The notes below the pieces were generated by a model that worked only from the letters and a program-made list of their open reading frames with translations, had not been told where the DNA came from and made no database searches. This document shows positions 1-6,083 of a DNA stretch of 16,701 nucleotides, one piece after another. Source of the DNA: an uncultured Novosphingobium sp. (GTDB lineage Bacteria > Pseudomonadota > Alphaproteobacteria > Sphingomonadales > Sphingomonadaceae); the NCBI GenBank assembly GCA_938005655.1, contig CALLNA010000184.1:1-16701 (forward strand). Reading direction: 5' to 3'. The first letter of the stretch is position 1. The number at the start of each line of letters is the position of its first letter. A program made the translations under genes and the position numbers.

Positions 1-137
1 TGGAAGCCTTCGAAATCGAGATCGAGCTCATTGATGGCAATTCGCATGAGGAGGCCCACTCGGTCGGCCGCAACCTCCGCAGAAAGTTGCCGCTCCGCCT
101 CATTGAGCCGATCATAGAAGTCGCGCAGATTCTCCAT
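1..137 (-). CDS. Partial unknown protein, N-terminal 45 residues
   Basis: The minus strand is open from an ATG at 137-135 to the left window edge. It reads MENLRDFYDRLNEAERQLSA and then another 25 residues ending in LDFEGF. A GTG directly upstream (140-138) is an alternative start, and GGGAG lies 7 nt before the GTG (10 nt before the ATG). The visible part is charged and probably helical, with no signal peptide or membrane segment. I do not recognise the family. It is divergent from the nuclease-like gene starting at 206, about 70 bp away, so the two may share a control region. Its base composition is as A+T-rich as that neighbour, suggesting they belong to the same acquired segment. Confidence 0.5.
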   Translation of the reverse strand, partial: MENLRDFYDRLNEAERQLSAEVAADRVGLLMRIAINELDLDFEGF

Positions 138-205
138 CACGATTACGCTCCCAAAGCTCCTGCGTTTCAGCAAGGCTCCCCGACAACTTTACTGGTGCTG
201 TGAAT

Positions 206-1972
206 ATGGCTCAACTTGGCGAACCCGTAGTACTTTCAGCTGATGAGAAGGCTTGGATCGTTGAGTTCTTGCAGGGCCTCTCCGAAGAGGAGAGCAGAAT
301 CTCACAGCAGCTCGCGCGTGACCATCGGGGCATCCTTCTCGCTGGCGCACTGAAAGAGCTCGATCTTCACGAAACGTTCATTGCGGAGAACGGCCTCGAA
401 GAGGAATTGTCGCATCCATTTTATTTTCTATCGATGGGTCTCAGGCGGCTGGTTATCCTCATGCTCAGCCTGCACTCGGACTTTCCCTTTCCGGCGATCA
501 CGATGCCACGATCCGAAGACCTCGCACGACGGGTTGCTGATCTGGCCACGATGCTGGGATTCATCGAACACGGAAGGCGCGTTGTCGAGCTGACCTGGTC
601 TGGCCTGTCAACGATCACGAAGGTTGATCCGAAGCTCTATCGCTTTGAGTTTCCTCCTAGGGTTATCGACGCGCAGGCTCACGAGAGGGGGGTTGAAGAA
701 CATTATCGTGGTATCTTGCAGACTGAGCTTGAGCGCAATTTGTTTGAAACCCCGGAAGGTAAAATAAGATCTGAAAAAATTCAGGAATCATTCCTCGAAA
801 ATGTCTACGTCTGGCGCGATCTGTTCATGGGCTACAACGCAGATCCATTTCTCGATGACATATTTTTCACCATCGCTTGGGGGCAAATCGCCGAAACTCC
901 TCAATTCGATTCATTCAATGAATTGAAAAAATTTGGCGGAATCACCTACCTAAAATACCTGATGAGTGCTGCAATTGTTGTGTCATTTGCTCTAAAACAT
1001 GAACGATTTGCGGCAGCAATGAACGTGAAATACCCTGACATCCCAAGGGGTAACGTGCTGACGATATCGGCGGACCGTGAGGAATTCATCGACGATCTCT
1101 GGCGTGCTCTGGAGGAGTTCGGTGAGAGATTTGTCCACTACACCCCGACCTCTCGATGTGAAGCTGAGCAACTGTTCAGGACAGTGACGCTTACTCGGCA
1201 GAATGTCGGAGTCGCTTCGAGACCACACGCTCCTCTGCCCGTAATAGTCGAGTTCGCATCAACCTCGATCGTGAAGCTGGTGAGTGGCCGAGCACGTCAA
1301 ATGGAGTTCCTGCTCGATTCCCTTAGAAGGAATTTTCAGTCCGACTATTCATCCAACCAGAGAGGTCGCGAAGCGTCACTTCAGCGTGCGCTGACAGAAT
1401 TTTTTCAGTCCATCTTTCCGGACGTGATCTGCCGCACCAACATAAAGCTTCGGCATCGAGGCAGGGTGCTGACAGACGTAGATTTGGTTGCCTTCGACCC
1501 CATCTACGGCGACCTGATGCTGTTTCAGCTCAAGCACCAGGATACACCCGGGCCAGATCTCAAGGCAAAAAATTCGAGAATGCCACGATTTCTGCGAGAG
1601 TGCATCGGATGGCTCGACGTTGTGGCGGACTGGCTCGGTACAGCCGATGAGACCATCCTACGGAATGCCTTTCGCCTCCCGCGAGGCGCCAAGATATCTA
1701 GGGTCAGGAAACTCATTGTCGCCAGGCACCACGCCTACCCACTGGCCGGAGCAGTCATAGACGAGAATGTGGCGTATGCCACTTGGATGCAGTTCTACAA
1801 CGCTGGAAAGGTGATGATCGCACGGCAGGGCAATCTCAGGTCCATGAACGGTCTTTTCGCGATCCTGCGTGAGCACGTCGTCGGAGCACCCGTCCGCCAT
1901 CATCAAGAGGAGCAGCCAAAGCGGTTTCGTTTGCACGATTTGGAATATGAGATCGTCCCGCGAAGAAACTAG
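206..1972 (+). CDS. Unknown ~588-aa protein with C-terminal PD-(D/E)XK nuclease-like domain
   Basis: A long open frame with codon use and composition much more A+T-rich than the genes after 2440. No clear Shine-Dalgarno sequence is visible; ATG at 206 is preferred over in-frame GTG at 200. Residue numbers below count from the GTG. The first ~370 residues are mostly helical and I recognise no domain in them. The C-terminal part has the layout of a PD-(D/E)XK nuclease core: a helix with E391 (NQRGREASLQRALTEFF), then a strand with D428 (LTDVDLVAFD), then a hydrophobic strand ending in Q443-L-K445 (GDLMLFQLKHQ). The E...D...QxK pattern occurs in restriction-type and Mrr/NERD-like enzymes. The protein has no signal peptide, so it should act in the cytoplasm on nucleic acid. 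A defence or mobile-element role is plausible from this domain and the island-like setting, but no partner gene is visible. An inactive or structural PD-(D/E)XK fold is also possible. Confidence 0.75.
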   Translation: MAQLGEPVVLSADEKAWIVEFLQGLSEEESRISQQLARDHRGILLAGALKELDLHETFIAENGLEEELSHPFYFLSMGLRRLVILMLSLHSDFPFPAITMPRSEDLARRVADLATMLGFIEHGRRVVELTWSGLSTITKVDPKLYRFEFPPRVIDAQAHERGVEEHYRGILQTELERNLFETPEGKIRSEKIQESFLENVYVWRDLFMGYNADPFLDDIFFTIAWGQIAETPQFDSFNELKKFGGITYLKYLMSAAIVVSFALKHERFAAAMNVKYPDIPRGNVLTISADREEFIDDLWRALEEFGERFVHYTPTSRCEAEQLFRTVTLTRQNVGVASRPHAPLPVIVEFASTSIVKLVSGRARQMEFLLDSLRRNFQSDYSSNQRGREASLQRALTEFFQSIFPDVICRTNIKLRHRGRVLTDVDLVAFDPIYGDLMLFQLKHQDTPGPDLKAKNSRMPRFLRECIGWLDVVADWLGTADETILRNAFRLPRGAKISRVRKLIVARHHAYPLAGAVIDENVAYATWMQFYNAGKVMIARQGNLRSMNGLFAILREHVVGAPVRHHQEEQPKRFRLHDLEYEIVPRRN

Positions 1973-2443
1973 GCGCGAGATTCCTTGGCAAGAAGCTGAA
2001 GCGCTGGCTGTCCCGTCGTTTCGTGCGAACCGTCCATAAGTATCCAGCCTTTTCCACGCTGTCGGATCGTGCTAAAGATGCTCTTGGCGATCTTTTAAGT
2101 TGATGATTTAGCTAGAAAATCAACCGTTTAGGCGCCCAGCTAGAAAGCTCTTCTGGCGCCACTTTCTGAAATTCGTTGAAAACTTGGGAAATCGTCCGCC
2201 GGGCGATCTCCTGAGCGTATTTGCGGCACCCGCTGTGTCTTACCTCCGAGGTCCGGGGAGCGGAGCGGGTGCGGTGGCTGGGCTGACCCCCGCAAGCGCA
2301 TTGCCAGCCAGCCCAGTTCGGTTTGCTTTCCCAATGCTCGCACCCAGTAAGACAACGCTCAAATATATTGCAATTGAGAATCATTCCTATTAGTTCGCCG
2401 CTGCGGTGCCGCCGGGGCGCTTCTTTCCGCAGCCCTGGTCGAT
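1973..2443. other. Gene-free stretch with hairpins and possible gene debris
   Basis: About 470 bases without a convincing gene, spanning the change from A+T-rich to G+C-rich DNA. Two short frames look protein-like but lack good starts. One is a plus-strand frame ending at 2104 (ARFLGKKLKRWLSRRF then ~26 residues). The other is a minus-strand frame ending at 2112 (YAQEIARRTISQVFNEFQ then ~18 residues). Either could be a gene remnant. Structural elements seen: a 9-bp direct repeat AGCTAGAAA at 2110-2118 and 2138-2146; GGCGCC at both ends of 2131-2160; a perfect 9-bp inverted repeat GCACCCGCT/AGCGGGTGC (2226-2234 and 2264-2272) enclosing the palindrome ACCTCCGAGGT; and TGGCTGG/CCAGCCA (2275-2281 and 2304-2310). 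No tRNA or known ncRNA fold was recognised. The right end holds the Fur-like box at 2369. Confidence 0.4.
2369..2389 (+). promoter_or_regulatory. Fur-like iron box upstream of block A
   Basis: The 21-bp element begins TGCAATTGAGAATCA, and these 15 bases are identical to those in the box before the TonB-dependent receptor at 6044. The core TGA-xxx-TCA is palindromic and resembles the GAGAATCATT form of Fur and iron-box sequences; the outer right arm is degenerate. A TATATT that could serve as a -10 lies at 2364-2369, so a bound repressor would cover the presumed start region. It sits 96 bp before the PepSY gene. Confidence 0.6.
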
Positions 2444-2485
2444 ATGCGTGCGCCGCGAAGCGAATATCGAGGTCGAGCGAGCGCG

Positions 2486-3103
2486 ATGCCCAAGATCCAG
2501 GTTGGAACCAGGCCGTTCTGGGCGCGGCAGTTGCGGCAGTGGCATTGGATCAGCTCGGCCGTCTGCTTGGTGTTGATGCTGATGTTCGCGGTGACGGGGG
2601 TGACGCTCAACCATGCCGACCGCTTCGAGAACCCGGGCCGCAGCGTGGTCCGCGAGGTAGCGTTGCCCGAGGACCTGCGCGAGCGTCTCTCGCGCCTTCC
2701 CCAGGGCGCGGTGGTGCCCGATGCGCTGGCTGTCGAGATCCGCCGCCTGACCCAGGCCGACCTCTCGGCGCGCAAGGTCGACAACCAGTATGGCGAGATG
2801 GTCTTCGACCTCGCCGCGCCGGGGCGCGACCGGGTCCTGACGATCGACCTCAACGCCCGGACGATGACCTACGAGGTCACGAACCGCGGAACGGTCGCGA
2901 TGTTCAACGACCTCCACAAGGGGCGCCACGCCGGCTCGGCCTGGAAATTCCTCATCGACCTTTCCGCGGCGTTCTTCGTGATCTTCGCGCTGACCGGCTT
3001 CGGCCTCCTCGCTCTCCACGCGCGCGGTCGCGTCTCGACCTGGCCGCTGACCGCGCTCGGGCTCGTCGCCCCGGTCGTGGTCTTCCTGCTCCTCGTTCAC
3101 TGA
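2486..3103 (+). CDS. PepSY-associated transmembrane protein (PepSY_TM-like)
   Basis: A 205-residue inner-membrane protein resembling the short PepSY-associated TM family found in siderophore and iron-reduction loci. A cytosolic N-terminus with QWHW (H20) leads into TM1 at about 20-41 (VCLVLMLMFAVTGVTLNH, H43). A periplasmic PepSY-like segment follows at ~45-140, then the conserved NDLHKGRH element (H144, H148), TM2 (~153-175) and TM3 (~183-203). The paired histidines near the membrane faces are candidates for haem ligation or electron transfer. ATG at 2486 is chosen because the upstream ATG at 2444 adds a basic tail without a ribosome site; the ribosome site at 2486 is itself weak (GAGG 13 nt away). 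It is first in block A, 16 nt before the DUF2271 gene, and probably passes electrons from the cytosolic flavoprotein to the periplasm. That role is inferred. Confidence 0.85.
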   Translation: MPKIQVGTRPFWARQLRQWHWISSAVCLVLMLMFAVTGVTLNHADRFENPGRSVVREVALPEDLRERLSRLPQGAVVPDALAVEIRRLTQADLSARKVDNQYGEMVFDLAAPGRDRVLTIDLNARTMTYEVTNRGTVAMFNDLHKGRHAGSAWKFLIDLSAAFFVIFALTGFGLLALHARGRVSTWPLTALGLVAPVVVFLLLVH

Positions 3104-3119
3104 CAGAAGGACAAGTCCC

Positions 3120-3620
3120 TTGCGTTCATCCCTCTCGCTCGTCGCCGCCACGATCGCCGTCGCGGCCGCCGATACGGCCCTCGCCGCCAGCGCGACCGTC
3201 ACCGTCGAAATCCCGCGCATCGACGCCCAGCCCTATCGCAAGCCTTATGTCGCAGTCTGGCTGGAGGATGCGACCGGCAAGCAGGTGCGCATGGGCGCGG
3301 TGTTCCACGACCAGGCCCGGATTGGCGTACGCTGGCTGCCTGAGCTGCGGACCTGGTGGCGGGTCGGCGGCCGGGCCATGACCATGCCCGCCGACGGCAT
3401 CTCGCGCCCGACCCAGGCGCCGGGCCGGCATACCGTGACCCTCTCCGGCCTCGAGGGCCTCGCGCCCGGGCGCTATGCCGTGGTGGTCGAGGCGGCGCGC
3501 GAGAAGGGCGGGCGTGAACTGGTCAAGGTGCCGTTCGAGTGGCGGGCCGGCCGGCGCGCCGCGGGATCGGCCCGGGGCAATGCCGAGCTTGGCGCGATCG
3601 CCGTCTCCGTCCAGCCCTGA
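3120..3620 (+). CDS. Periplasmic DUF2271 protein
   Basis: 166 residues starting at TTG 3120, with GAAGGA at 3106-3111 and 8 nt spacing. The signal peptide is about residues 1-23 (SLSLVAATIAVAAADTALAA). The mature part has the DUF2271 layout: a beta strand with VAVWLEDATGKQV (44-56), the RWLPELRTWWR segment (71-81), then D92-G-I-S95-R-P-T98 followed by APGRHTVTLSG. The segment at 92-98 sits where family members carry a D-x-x-S/T-G-A-T type sequence, the kind to which ApbE attaches FMN. Here alanine is replaced by proline and glycine by arginine, so flavinylation is possible but not assured. The gene lies between the PepSY membrane protein and apbE (2 nt gap), which fits a periplasmic electron carrier or accessory in iron reduction. 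Confidence 0.8.
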   Translation: MRSSLSLVAATIAVAAADTALAASATVTVEIPRIDAQPYRKPYVAVWLEDATGKQVRMGAVFHDQARIGVRWLPELRTWWRVGGRAMTMPADGISRPTQAPGRHTVTLSGLEGLAPGRYAVVVEAAREKGGRELVKVPFEWRAGRRAAGSARGNAELGAIAVSVQP

Positions 3621-3622
3621 CC

Positions 3623-4657
3623 ATGGCCGCGGGCGCCGCAGCCGTCCGCGCGGACGACGGCCTTCTCCTCCTGCCGCCCGAGGTCGCGCCCGCGCCCCAC
3701 TGCGCGGACGGGGTGCAGTTGACCTTCGGCGGCGCGATCTTCGGCACGACCTGGATGGTCCGCCTGATCGCGGAGCCGGCGGTCGCGGCGGGCCTGGCCG
3801 ATGCGCTCAAGCAGCGGTGCGAGGCGGAGCTGGCCCGGATCGACGCGCAGATGAGCCCGTGGATCGGCGATTCGACGCTGAACTGCTACAACGCGCTGGC
3901 CCCCGGCGAGGCGCTGGCCCTGCCCGAACCGATGCGCGCGGTCGTCGACCGGGCGGTCGCGCTGCATGGGCTGACCGGCGGGGCCTTCGACCCGTTCCTC
4001 GGCGCGGTAACGGACCTGTGGGGCTTCGGCCCGGTCGCGGTGGGCGAAGGCCTGGCCGACCCCGGCGAATGTGCACGGCTCCGGCGCCTGCTGGCAGGGG
4101 AGGCGCGGCCGCGCTGGAACGGGCAGCGGCTGGAGCGCGCGGCGGGCTTCGCGCTCGACCTCTGCGGCATCGCCAAGGGCCATGCGGTCGATGCGCTGCA
4201 CGATCTCGTCCGCGCCACGCCCGGCGTCGTGGCGGTGTTGGTCGAGATTGGCGGCGAAGCGGCGGGCTTCGGGATCAAGCCCGACGCCATGCCCTGGTGG
4301 CTGGAGCTGGAATGGCCCGGCCTGTTCGCGGGGCGGGCGGTCGCCGCGCTGCACGGCTGGGCCTGCGCCTCCTCGGGCAGCGACGTGCGGTTCTTCCTCC
4401 ACGGGGGCCGGCGCTATTCGCACAGCATGGACCCGCTGACCGCCGAGCCGAGCGACAGCGACCTGCGCGGCGCGAGCGTGTTCGACCGCAACTGTGCCCG
4501 CGCCGATGCCCTGGCGACGGCCCTGGTCGTGATGGGGAGCGAAGCGGCGCGCGCCTTCGCGAAGCGCCATGCAATTCCCTGCCTGCTGGTCCCGGCGGCG
4601 CCGGGCGCGGAGCCGGTGATCAGCGCCGCGCTTCGGGAATGGATGGTTGATGCCTGA
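3623..4657 (+). CDS. apbE: ApbE-family FAD:protein FMN transferase
   Basis: ApbE proteins move FMN from FAD onto a Ser/Thr of a target protein in a Mg-dependent reaction. The 344-residue frame shows the family landmarks in order: GTTW (41-44), FDPFLGAVTDLWGFG in the centre, LCGIAKGHAVD (~180-190, usual KGYAVD), VEIGGE, HSMDPLT (267-273) and CARADALATAL (291-301, usual ADALSTA metal-site segment). ATG 3623 follows the DUF2271 stop by 2 nt and suggests translational coupling; an earlier in-frame start at 3539 would overlap that gene heavily. Unlike many ApbE proteins it has no signal peptide with this start, so it would modify targets before export or on the cytosolic side unless the start is elsewhere. 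Its last 8 nt overlap the flavoprotein gene. The likely substrate in this operon is the DUF2271 or PepSY protein, which is inferred. Confidence 0.9.
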   Translation: MAAGAAAVRADDGLLLLPPEVAPAPHCADGVQLTFGGAIFGTTWMVRLIAEPAVAAGLADALKQRCEAELARIDAQMSPWIGDSTLNCYNALAPGEALALPEPMRAVVDRAVALHGLTGGAFDPFLGAVTDLWGFGPVAVGEGLADPGECARLRRLLAGEARPRWNGQRLERAAGFALDLCGIAKGHAVDALHDLVRATPGVVAVLVEIGGEAAGFGIKPDAMPWWLELEWPGLFAGRAVAALHGWACASSGSDVRFFLHGGRRYSHSMDPLTAEPSDSDLRGASVFDRNCARADALATALVVMGSEAARAFAKRHAIPCLLVPAAPGAEPVISAALREWMVDA

Positions 4658-5126
4658 CGCGCCGCTCCGCTTGAGCCGGGATGCGGTCGACTGGGCCTTG
4701 GCCCTGGGCCTCGTCGCGCTGTGGCTGATGCTCACCGTGCTGCTCGTCATGCGGCGCGCGCGGACGGCGGCTCCGGCGGCGCAGGCGATCGTCGTCTATG
4801 CCTCGCAGACCGGGCACGCCGGCGATCTCGCGCAGCAGGCCCAGCTCCGCATCGCGGCGAGCGGCGCCGACTGCGCCCTCGTCGAGGCCGACAGCCTCAC
4901 CCCGGAACACCTCGCTACAGCGAAGCTCCTGGTCTTCGTCGCCTCGACTACGGGGGAGGGCGAGGCGCCCGACAATGCCCGGCGGTTCGCGCGCGACGTG
5001 CTGGGCGCCGCCGTCGACCTCTCGGGCAAGCAGGTCGCGGTCCTGGCGCTGGGCGACCGGCGCTATCGGCAGTTCTGCGGTTTTGGCCGCCGCATCGCCG
5101 ATTGGGCGCGGCGGGGCGGGGCCTAG
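4650..5126 (+). CDS. N-terminal half: TM anchor plus flavodoxin (FMN) domain
   Basis: 158 residues. ATG 4650 overlaps the apbE stop by 8 nt, typical of a coupled operon. Residues 15-34 form a transmembrane anchor (WALALGLVALWLMLTVLLVM), followed by an arginine-rich turn (RRAR) that suggests a cytosolic catalytic part. The flavodoxin fold begins at IVVYASQTGHA, with the FMN phosphate loop S52-Q-T-G-H-A57. It continues with the second FMN loop S99-T-T-G-E-G-E-A-P107 and ends with VLALGDRRYRQFCGFG (131-146), where an aromatic (Y139) stacks on the flavin in relatives. The domain is complete except for its last strand, which lies after the amber codon. If translation ends here, the product could bind FMN but lacks its NAD(P)H/FAD partner domain. 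Confidence 0.7.
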   Translation: MPDAPLRLSRDAVDWALALGLVALWLMLTVLLVMRRARTAAPAAQAIVVYASQTGHAGDLAQQAQLRIAASGADCALVEADSLTPEHLATAKLLVFVASTTGEGEAPDNARRFARDVLGAAVDLSGKQVAVLALGDRRYRQFCGFGRRIADWARRGGA

Positions 5127-5141
5127 CTGCTGTTCCCCTGC

Positions 5142-5972
5142 GTGGAGGTCGACGACCTTGCCGCCGCGGACCTGGCGGACTGGGACAGGCAGTTGAGTGC
5201 GGCCGGCTATCCGGCCGGCGCCGCGACCCCGGTCGAGGCCGAGACGCGCTGGCATGTCGTGGCGCGCGAGCAGGTGGCGGGCGCCAGCCGTGCTTGCGGG
5301 GGCCTGTTCCGGATCGCGCTGCGCCCGGCCGAGGGCGCGCTGCCGGATTGGGACATCGGCGATCTGTTCGAGCTGCGCACGCCGGACGGCCACCTGCGCG
5401 ACTATTCGATCGCCAGCCTGCCCGGCGAGGACGCGATCCTCCTGTTCGTCCGGCGGGTCGTCGACGGCGGCGTCGCCGGACTGGGCTCGGGCCATCTTAC
5501 CGGGGACGCGGCGGGCGTGGTCGGGCGGGTCCGGACCCATCGCTCGTTTCGCCCGCCCGCCGGCGCGGGGCCGCTGCTGGCGCTCGGCGCTGGCTCGGGC
5601 TGGGCGGGGCTGCGGCCCCACCTGCTTCACGCCATGGTGCTCGGCCAGCCCTGCCGCCTCCTGTTCGGCGAGCGCGCTGCCGAGGCCGACAGTCCGATCC
5701 TGGGCGAGATGCTCGGCTGGCAGTGCGAGGGGCGGCTCGACCGTCTCGACCTCGCCCTGTCGCGGCCAGGCGCAGGCGGTCCCTACGTGCAGCACGTCCT
5801 GGCCGCGGCGGGGCCCGAGATCGCCGGATTCCTGGGTGCGGCGGGGCGTATCGTGATCTGCGGGCGGCAGGCCATGGGCGAGCAGTGCCTCGCCGAGCTG
5901 GCCGCCGTCCTCGGCTCGGAATGGCTCGACCGCGCGCGGGAGGAAGGGCGGCTGCTGCGCGACCTCTATTGA
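5142..5972 (+). CDS. C-terminal half: ferredoxin-NADP+ reductase (FAD/NAD(P)H) domain
   Basis: 276 residues from a GTG at 5142, in the same frame as the preceding flavodoxin half and only 15 nt after the amber stop. No good ribosome site precedes the GTG, so it is probably read only as part of the full frame. Counting from 4650, the FAD-binding R-x-Y-S motif is RDYSIASL (250-257), the nucleotide-binding glycine-rich loop is LGAGSGWAGLRP (~312-323), and the end has IVICGRQAMGEQCLAEL then GRLLRDLY, which matches the terminal Tyr typical of the FNR/CPR family. The loop GAGSG departs from the common GTGIAP, but the fold looks complete. It should transfer electrons from NAD(P)H to FAD and on to the FMN domain. 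Confidence 0.7.
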   Translation: MEVDDLAAADLADWDRQLSAAGYPAGAATPVEAETRWHVVAREQVAGASRACGGLFRIALRPAEGALPDWDIGDLFELRTPDGHLRDYSIASLPGEDAILLFVRRVVDGGVAGLGSGHLTGDAAGVVGRVRTHRSFRPPAGAGPLLALGAGSGWAGLRPHLLHAMVLGQPCRLLFGERAAEADSPILGEMLGWQCEGRLDRLDLALSRPGAGGPYVQHVLAAAGPEIAGFLGAAGRIVICGRQAMGEQCLAELAAVLGSEWLDRAREEGRLLRDLY

Positions 5973-6043
5973 GCGCAGCGGCCCTGTCGGTTCTTCGTCA
6001 ATTCCCTGTTGCAAGCGTGCACGACCGTCCCTAGAGGGCTATC

Positions 6044-6064
6044 TGCAATTGAGAATCAGTCGCA
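6044..6064 (+). promoter_or_regulatory. Fur-like iron box upstream of the TonB-dependent receptor
   Basis: A 21-bp imperfect palindrome of form TGCxAxTGAxxxTCAxTxGCA. Its first 15 bases (TGCAATTGAGAATCA) are identical to those at 2369. It ends 19 nt before the favoured receptor start, so transcription probably begins within or just beside it. The preceding gap (5973-6043) contains nothing else recognised. Confidence 0.65.
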
Positions 6065-6083
6065 TTTAAATATGGGGGTCTCC

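Larger units (their letters stand above)
4650..5972 (+). pseudogene. Membrane-anchored flavodoxin/FNR flavoprotein interrupted by an amber codon
   Basis: One continuous frame of 440 codons is interrupted only by TAG at 5124-5126 (codon 159). Protein similarity runs across the stop: GRRIADWARRGGA before it and LLFPCVEVDDLAA after it together form the usual end of a flavodoxin domain of the sulfite reductase alpha-subunit/cytochrome P450 reductase type. Those proteins commonly have glutamine near this point (GAQ-LFP), so a single CAG-to-TAG change would explain the stop. No frameshift or second stop is present. This could be a recent nonsense mutation, a base-calling error, or a suppressed codon. 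Intact, it would be a cytosol-facing NAD(P)H-to-FAD-to-FMN reductase anchored by one N-terminal helix, giving electrons to the PepSY membrane protein. The two halves are listed separately. Confidence 0.75.

Noticed and set aside
5124..5126. The TAG as a coded unusual amino acid (pyrrolysine) or programmed recoding
   Set aside because: Pyrrolysine is not expected in this group, no stimulatory structure is evident, and relatives probably have a normal residue here. A mutation, sequencing error or ordinary suppression is simpler.
3473..6014. Long minus-strand frames opposite apbE and the flavoprotein
   Set aside because: Low-complexity Arg/Ala/Pro-rich translations typical of antisense frames in G+C-rich DNA, with recognised motifs only on the plus strand.
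6009..6083. An extended receptor start at TTG 6009
   Set aside because: It would place the Fur-like box inside the coding region and put a non-signal-like segment before an evident signal peptide.
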